Position numbers and translations under genes: made by a program
Assembly (NCBI GenBank): GCA_037039925.1
Contig: JAXRKP010000952.1
Span: 25,001 to 89,000, forward strand
DNA length: 64,000 nucleotides
Source of the DNA: Doris montereyensis
Taxonomy: Eukaryota > Mollusca > Gastropoda > Nudibranchia > Dorididae
Direction: 5' to 3'
The notes under the pieces: generated by a model
Database searches by the model: none
Told to the model about the DNA's origin: nothing
The model's input: the letters and a program-made list of their open reading frames with translations, nothing else
Shown here: positions 23,605 through 64,000 of the stretch, one piece after another
Layout of the letters: each line of letters opens with the position of its first letter
Position numbering within the stretch: the first letter of the stretch is position 1

Positions 23605-23690
23605 GAAGAGCTAACCTATCCAAGAGATGATCTTTTCAAGAGCTGACCTTTTCTGACTATTTAAGTTAAGGAGCTGACCTGTTCAAAAAC
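23605..23690. repeat. Degenerate AGAGCTGACCTGTTCAAG repeat, right part
   Basis: About four imperfect units with the core GAGCTGACCT.TTCAA, the same word as on the left side of the LINE end. Confidence 0.55.
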
Positions 23691-24293
23691 AATTTGTGTC
23701 ATTTAAATAAGACATTTGACTGCATTTTCACCATTTAAATTTATACTTATCGAGTGTATGGATGCTGGCAGACAATTGATACCTTAGGATTTAAGTATTC
23801 TATCAGTCATCAGGTTGCAATGAAGCAGCTAATTTCCCATTTAGAAATGTCTTTGAAAATCTACGGATATGGCAAGAGGGCAATTTCCTGCAGTGGAAGG
23901 ACAGCCATAGAAGCAGAATCATCTATATTTAAAATCAAACATAATGATTTTACCCTTCAGATAACAACGCCACAAGGGCAGAAATCAACCCTAGCGCGAA
24001 ATCTTCCTGCCTATGAAGAGCATTGTGGAAACTTGTAAATCTGCAATAGAAATCAGAGGCCTATTAACTGTGGCTCCCATACCATTTTCACTGTTCAATC
24101 ATTGTCTTTCCTCAAAATCTTTTTAAATAACTACTCTAAAAACAAAACCCCCACCAAAACCACAAAACAGAGCAAATAATCTTCATCATGAATGCTTTTT
24201 AAGTTTCATATTATATCTTTTACCGCTATCTTGATTGAATATTTGCCAGTTCAAAACAGCATAAGCTAACAAGCTTATTTAACGGCACATATA

Positions 24294-25118
24294 CACTCAA
24301 ACCTCTTTATACCGCCACTCTCGCTTCCGCCAGCTTTTCACCCTTATACGGATGTGACACTATGCATAAACAGTGAAATACCTTGTTTTACTGCTATCTG
24401 CCAAAGATTCGGTATAAACATTCCTTAATAACTATTGTAAAATACAATTCATCATACATCACCTCCACCTTTCTCCAAGTGATTATGCAAGTGGGTATAA
24501 GTAAAATTTAATTTGGCTTGGTCACAGAATCTGATCATAGAGTCAAACACACACTACATATACATTCACAACTACAAGGATCATTGCCATGTGTGTCTTA
24601 GTGTTCATACACTTACAGAAATGAAACTGACACTAGTGACACCAGGTTTCTTCTTTATGAGAATTAGAGTACTTAAGGTTTGGAGACACTGTTTGTTGTC
24701 TATTGCATAGGCCTAGGTTAGCTGAACAAAGGGTAGCATCCGCATAGGCTTGATAGGATATGTATGCTATGATTGGGTACAACTGAGTGGCGATAAATTA
24801 GGTTTCACAGCAGTGTCATAACCTAGGTTAATCCATTTTGAGTTAAGGATGTTCTTATCAATATTTTTGTTCTAAACTACATAAGAAACGGGCAATGCTA
24901 CTTTTACTAAATAATATTACTGCTACAATAATAGCCATTTCACATGCAGTAGGCCTGCATTGCCTTGTCAGTGATCGTTCAACATCTACTTGAACAGTCA
25001 CATATTGATTATCTCCCTCATCGTAATACTAAAAGGGTGTTTTCATTATACTGCCATTCCCTCTATAACGGCAAGTTACCACTGGCACAACAGTTTGTGG
25101 TATAACAAGGTGTGAGTG
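24294..25118. mobile_element. TA-flanked inverted-repeat DNA element
   Basis: The left end CACTCAAACCTCTTTATAC pairs with the right end, minus strand, CACTCACACCTTGTTATAC (16 of 19 identical). TA lies directly outside both ends, as in Tc1/mariner/pogo insertions. The 825-bp interior encodes no recognisable transposase, so it looks non-autonomous or decayed. Its end pattern (..AACCTC..TATA) is distantly like the element at 10803-11584. Confidence 0.7.
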
Positions 25119-28100
25119 TATGTCTTACACATACATCTTTTTGTTTTCTTTGTTTAACTACATATAACTTTAGTTTCACTCTTGAGGCTTTGAAAAAAAT
25201 AGACAGACAATATCATGACACCAAAAAATATTTTTCAAAATAAATAGTTTAATGTCCAATTACAAGATTTGAACAAAACTTATTAGATATAATAATATTA
25301 ATTATGATAATTATTTCAGTATGTCATCCTTTTCTCACACAATAGCCTGCAAGCAATAGTAGTTTCATTCTTCTCTATAAATGTAAATAATAATCAAAAG
25401 AAAAATAACCACATTCAATTCTGAACCTATCTATATGCACTATGATATGACAGTAAATTATAAGCTTTTGACTACTAAAATAATGATAATAAAAATATCA
25501 ACATATATATATAAATATATGTGTGGAGAGAAAAAAATATAAACACAAGTAATGATAATTCTATGACTGATCACATACTGACAGTGCCATAGACTCACCC
25601 TGCTTAGATTATAATAATTCTGTGTAAAAAATATGCAAAAATAAAAAATAAAAAGCTGTTTGGAAGAACATGAACTAGCACTAGCAGTCCTCTCTCTGAC
25701 ATGCTGTGGGCAGAATGGTAAAGATCCAAGCTTTCCAAAAAAACAAAAAAAAAGCTTGCCTAAAATATTTTTCCTTTTTTCCCTACACGAAAGTAAAAGA
25801 TTAGAGGGAATTAGAGTGTCATGAAATTCACTCCCCCCAAAAACTCCCAGAAAAAACCAAGGACAACCCCCCCTCCCAAACCTCTCGAACAACAATAACA
25901 ACAAACTCCAACAAAACTTAGCCAGTTTCTTATATTTAAATTATATGATCACCGTGTACAAATAGTAATAAAGAAATTGTTAAAATAAGATGACATATCA
26001 TAATCATATTATATCCAAACAGCATTTTCACACTCATAAGTGAATTGTCCAAAGTGAGCACCAGTTTTCAAACTAGGGTCACATCAAAAGCTAAAACTGA
26101 TTACAGAACAACAGCTGTCTAAAGATGTGAATATATATAGATATAAATATGTATATAATATTTAATAAACAATAATCTAGATAAACAAAATGCAAAATAA
26201 TAGTGTTTAATGTCAAAATTAATTTAAATACTGAATGACCGCGGGGGAGAAAAAAAAAAAGGAAAGCCCCAATACAGAACAAAAAACAAAAAGCATTAAC
26301 CGTTGGTTGCCACCCATACAAACAGAACCCCATTGAAAACTAAGATTCCTGAAACAAAAACAGCAACTGATATCCCTCAGCCATAGACAAATACAAATAT
26401 CCACCGCTTATGTTCCATGAAAGATAAAAATCAGCTTCATTACTACAGATACATAAGCAAAAAGGTATATATATATTAAAAAATGCTACTATCAATAAGG
26501 TCACTCATATTACGCAATTTACACAAATATCAATAAGGAACGTCTTGATTCACACACAGTGCTATGGAAACAGAGATACTGGTGGAGAATGAAATGGGAG
26601 TGACATAATATACTAGCATTGAAAGACATCATATTTCGTCAATCATATATTGACAATGTGGAACACTGAAGCTAAGTTTGCTGTAACACAAAAACATTGG
26701 GTAACACAATTACTTTGAAGCATATCAACAAATGATCCAAGAAAAAGAAACAAGGGAAAACTCTTACAATAGGGATGGGGGCATAGGTAATGATGGCGGA
26801 AGATTTCTAGATAACAAAACAGATGGTTAAAACACCACTTTGTAGGTAGATGTTCTTTAAAATAATTCTACAAATATGTAAGAAAAGTACAAAATAATCT
26901 GAACGTAACAATATGTAAAACATAAATCTATGTTGATTGACTTTATTAATTAAATACTGAAAATAAGGACAGAGAAAACAAGTAAGAAAGTTAAACAGCT
27001 CATCAAATGCAGCTGAATTGACGACAGAAGAAATTCTATGAAAAAAAAGCAAAACAACGAAAAAGATAACCTTCTCATAGATCAGGGTATTTATTATACA
27101 AAGATATTACCTGCAAGTGATGTAAAACACATATTCAGGGAATGTAATTCTTTTGGCTAAAGGTGTATCATGAACATAAAACAAGTAACAAAGCTAAAAA
27201 AAAAAAAGAGTAATTGGGTGTACAGGGTAATAGGCGTATGTGGTAAAGGAAGCACTGTTATGTGAATTTTCTTGCAATTTCAAAAGAGTACACAGTTTAG
27301 TAAATTATGTACATTTTGATGTCCAATTGGGAGGTGCTGACATTATATTAAAAAATCTGCACTTAACAACTGGCATGCAATGTGCTGATAAATATCATGG
27401 ATGAGAAAAATAATCTTTCAAATGAGAAGGGGTAACTTAAATAAAAGTGGTAAGAAAAGACTGTGGTAATTATGTGACATATAAACAAAAGGACAACTTG
27501 AAAGTATTAATAATAGTATGCATGCACAGAAATAATAAAAACAAAATCAAACAAACGGCAGTTCCCTAAAAGAAAAACCCACCCAAAAGAAACCCAAACC
27601 CAAAATAAAACAAAACAAAACCCACACAGAAAAAGAAAACAAGGAGCTATGTACTACTTCACAATGTTAAAAGGAAGAATTGAAACAAAACTTTGATTGT
27701 GTTAAGTACAAACCAACATGTTTGTCCATCCCTTTTAAGCAAATCAAAAATCAAAATCTTTTTGAATTTCCTATGTGCTTTGAATTGTCATTCTGTCGAC
27801 AGAGACAAATTTGAAAGCTGTTTCTCTGCGATAAAGAATAAGAGATATTAATTAAAATTTGAAAGTTTACTATCTAAGGTCTTTGAACTTGATGAAAATT
27901 GATTTTTATACTCCCAAAACTTATCGAAATTTTTGGAACTAAAGAATGGTTTGACTCACTCGAAAAATAAATAAAGAAAGAAAAAAAGGACCCAAGACCT
28001 CTACTTTCTATATTTCTCAAAATGTAATAGAATCTTGTAATCTGAAAATTTTAATAACATTTGTTAGGTTTTCAACAGCTCCTTAGGGAGAGAATGGCAA

Positions 28101-30659
28101 GAACAGCAACCTTAAGACAAAGCGAAAATGAAAAGAAATTATCAAGTGATTTAATAATGGGCTTTCATGTAAGCAACTGACCTACTGGGATTTACTACTA
28201 CAATGGCCATTGCCATTTGGCAGTATCCAATTCTCCAACTACGAAGTCTTCTGCTGTTGTACACCATGAAGCCAAGAGATACGACATTTAGCCAGGTCCT
28301 CGAAGGAAGTTATTGTCAAATAGCATAGTTGAGTTGTAGATACTTCCAATTCGTGCTAAGAAATTTCTGCACCTTATGAGGTTACAAATCTTTGATAGTT
28401 TTGATTTAAAAATCAAAACTTTTTGATGCTGAAACAAGTTGTTATGAAGTGTTTCCATATTTCAGCCAAAGGAATCAGTACAACAAGTCATTTGAAGGAC
28501 CATTTAAAAGTTAGAAGTAACAATGATCAGGAGGTAGAACTAAAATAAGATTTAGGTGAAATTTAGATCAAGTCCAAATTTTTCTGTTTATTTCAGTTCA
28601 CAAAGCTTCAATTAACTATTATTACCAGTACCGTTATCAAAAACTAAAAAATAATTATTTTTCTGTTACACATGCTGGTTTTTATTATTTTATGTAAATG
28701 TATTTCACACAGCAATGTGAGAGGAACGACTCAAAGGCAATGTCCCTTTGTCTAATAATTCAAACTTGTTACTTTGTGTTGAACTGCGGAAGAAGTGGTG
28801 GGTTTCTAATAGTATGGATGTCATCCTCCTCTGTCATTAAGGACAAGAAGAAGAATCAACGAGGTTATAAGCCATCAATATATGAAACAGTTCAAATCGA
28901 CACAGACAAAAACAACCTTTATCATGTGAATCCCAATGCAAGGAATTTTGTTTTACAATACAAATTTTATCTTGTGTTGGCATAAATACATTATCATGAA
29001 TGAATACCGATAAAGAAATCTGCATGTACGACAAGAAATACTAATAAAAGACAACCCACACCCACAAAAACAAAACTAGAACCCCCCCCCCCTCAACACA
29101 TTTCCCCTGCCATCATTTTCCATGCAAGAAAAGAAACAATTTTATGCACATTTATACATTCCTGTCTTCTGTAGAACGCTGCATGAGACTTTTAATATGT
29201 CATGCAATATACCTGATGCCATAGGACAAGGAAAAAGTGTTCAGTATAGTATTAAGTATATGAGCATCATGTCAAATAAATCATACAAAAGCAAGACACA
29301 GCCAAAGTAATATTGTATTCAGTGCTCAGTGGGCGGGAAGGATTGAACTCAGATGGGGTAGATGAAGCGAGGTCTTTGAGTGTCGGAGGTGATTGGTAGG
29401 AATGATTGAATAGCACAAACCCTAAAGGTCAAAAGGTCAATGAATATTTGCTGATTAACTGTCTTAGAACTACTTTTGAGAAAATATATACCCCGTCACT
29501 AGGAACATAAAAATAAATCTATAGATAAATTGAAAAAAAAAAAGAAAAAAAAAGAGAGAAGTTTGGTTAAGGTAGAGTCAAAGACGCAAAAACAGGAACT
29601 ATAAGTTGTATCATCCACCTAGAAAGACTAATTAGTGCAAGAGAAGGTGACATGAAGAAATGAGACTGGGAAATGGCACGCAATGTCTTAAGAGAAAAAT
29701 ATATGAAGATTTCTCAAAATTTCTTTTTCAAGCCCATGGTTCTTTCGTTTGACATTAAATCATGGCATTTTTTTCTTCTTATGGCTGATCAATTCTTTCT
29801 CCCGAGATTTTAAAACAGTAACATTTACAAGTTCATTTAGAAATTTACTCAGTTACATATAAGATGATAAATATGACATAACATAAAAATGTTAGGAAAT
29901 GGCTATATTTTGAGACACGTCTGTAGAACATCTAAAACTTGAACTTAAATCTTTATACAGAAGAAATAAGAAATAAAAAAATAAGTTTATATTATCCAAA
30001 TGGGCTTTTGAAATATCAGTAGTAATAAGAAATCCTTTACCAAGAGACAGAAATTTATCTTTTGAGATAAAGACAGTATAAGAGTGTACATTTTTCTTTC
30101 ACATTATAGGTAAATAAAGAAATTGAATATTAGCATAAACTTGGGTATAAAAACACTTGAAATTAAGTCTTGTCAGGTTTAGTTTTCTCATCTCATTTAA
30201 ATTTATCTGAAAAAAGATGGATAAATTTACATTCAAAATAAATTTGATTTGGAAAAAACCCATCCCATATACATTCTCTGACCTCCCATCAAAACAAACT
30301 AATCCTCTTACCTGAAGACTGATGTTAAAATATGCAAAAGAAGTGCGTTAAAATAATATGACAAATTAAACCTTGAACTATAAAAATTAACATAATAAAA
30401 AGACTAATTTCAACTTATTTCAATATGTAATTCATGACAGATTTTCTTTACTTACAACTAATACAGGTGTTCTTGATCAAAACTATCCTCTCTCCAGCTT
30501 GCTTTTCTTCACATATTTTCAAAGAATCTGTAACCAAATCCCATCACACACTGACAAGTCTATATTTTCAGAATAACTTCAAACAAAATATGTCTAACTA
30601 AAAATAATGGGGATCATGGGGAAAATAAGTAATGTTTATGGAACACAACATTCAGGAAG
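25119..30659. other. A-rich intergenic DNA / SLK/STK10 3' flank
   Basis: About 5.5 kb of A-rich top strand lies downstream of the kinase gene. It may hold a long 3' UTR: several minus-strand AATAAA words occur (for example near 28680, 28585 and 26940), but none can be singled out. No protein, RNA gene or known repeat was recognised. Short frames at 25458, 26807, 28698 and 29122 look random. Confidence 0.5.
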
Positions 30660-63861
<33,202 letters not shown>

Positions 63862-64000
63862 CTGCAAAAATTATTTAAGAACATTTGTGAGAGAAAAGAA
63901 GACATATGCAGAACGTAAAATAAAACATTTATCAACTACAAAAAGTATAAGATAACCCAATGTAAAAGGACTAAAACTCTGGGGAAAAAATATTTAGTTT

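Noticed and set aside
23754..24038. 94-codon frame
   Set aside because: No recognisable protein and no neighbouring splice structure.

Overview
The window is animal nuclear DNA. It is AT-rich, has split genes with GT-AG introns, and carries many microsatellites, minisatellites, SINE-like repeats, decayed LINEs and short inverted-repeat DNA transposons. The repeat style, notably a tRNA-headed SINE with a central AAAGATCCCTTGG block, together with the dense microsatellites and the protein sequences, suggests a mollusc, perhaps a gastropod. That is recognition from memory, not a search result.

Two protein-coding genes can be read exon by exon, both on the minus strand. (1) NDUFA10, the 42-kDa deoxynucleoside-kinase-like accessory subunit of mitochondrial complex I, occupies 18963 down to 7989. 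It has eight exons, all phases agree, there are no internal frameshifts, and the product is about 407 aa. (2) An SLK/STK10 (LOK/Slik) Ste20-family kinase occupies 63861 down to 30660. Its 5' half, with most of the kinase domain, lies beyond the right edge. The window holds the end of the kinase domain, a long acidic/Ser-Pro-rich linker, and the C-terminal coiled-coil PKK region. Several SLK/STK10 exons need a single-base correction to stay in frame, and at least one small exon in the 17.8-kb intron was not found. The two products have no known pathway link; they are only neighbours on one strand, about 11.7 kb apart.

Layout: 1-7.9 kb is intergenic and holds a partial SINE A, a field of GAA tracts, a DIRS/gypsy-like RT scrap, a decayed LINE (about 4.2-6.0 kb) and a second SINE A. 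8-19 kb is NDUFA10; intron 6 carries two separate terminal-inverted-repeat elements, intron 3 a tRNA-derived SINE and intron 1 a SINE B copy. 19-30.6 kb is intergenic or SLK/STK10 3' flank, with a (TA)n array, a mariner-like transposase remnant, SINE A, an antisense LINE, a 5'-truncated CR1-like LINE end inside a small degenerate repeat, and an 825-bp TA-flanked inverted-repeat element; 25-30.6 kb is A-rich with nothing recognised. 30.6-63.9 kb is SLK/STK10. Its 17.8-kb intron (37836-55664) is filled with (CT)n, (CTGT)n, (AT)n and (CA)n arrays, three minisatellites with 33-, 46- and 42-bp units, SINE B copies and a decayed LINE.

No CRISPR, operon, viral or toxin system was seen. The most notable signals are three TIR elements, a SINE-like family with all recognised copies in one orientation, the related minisatellites, and recurring single-base deficits in purine-rich SLK/STK10 exons.
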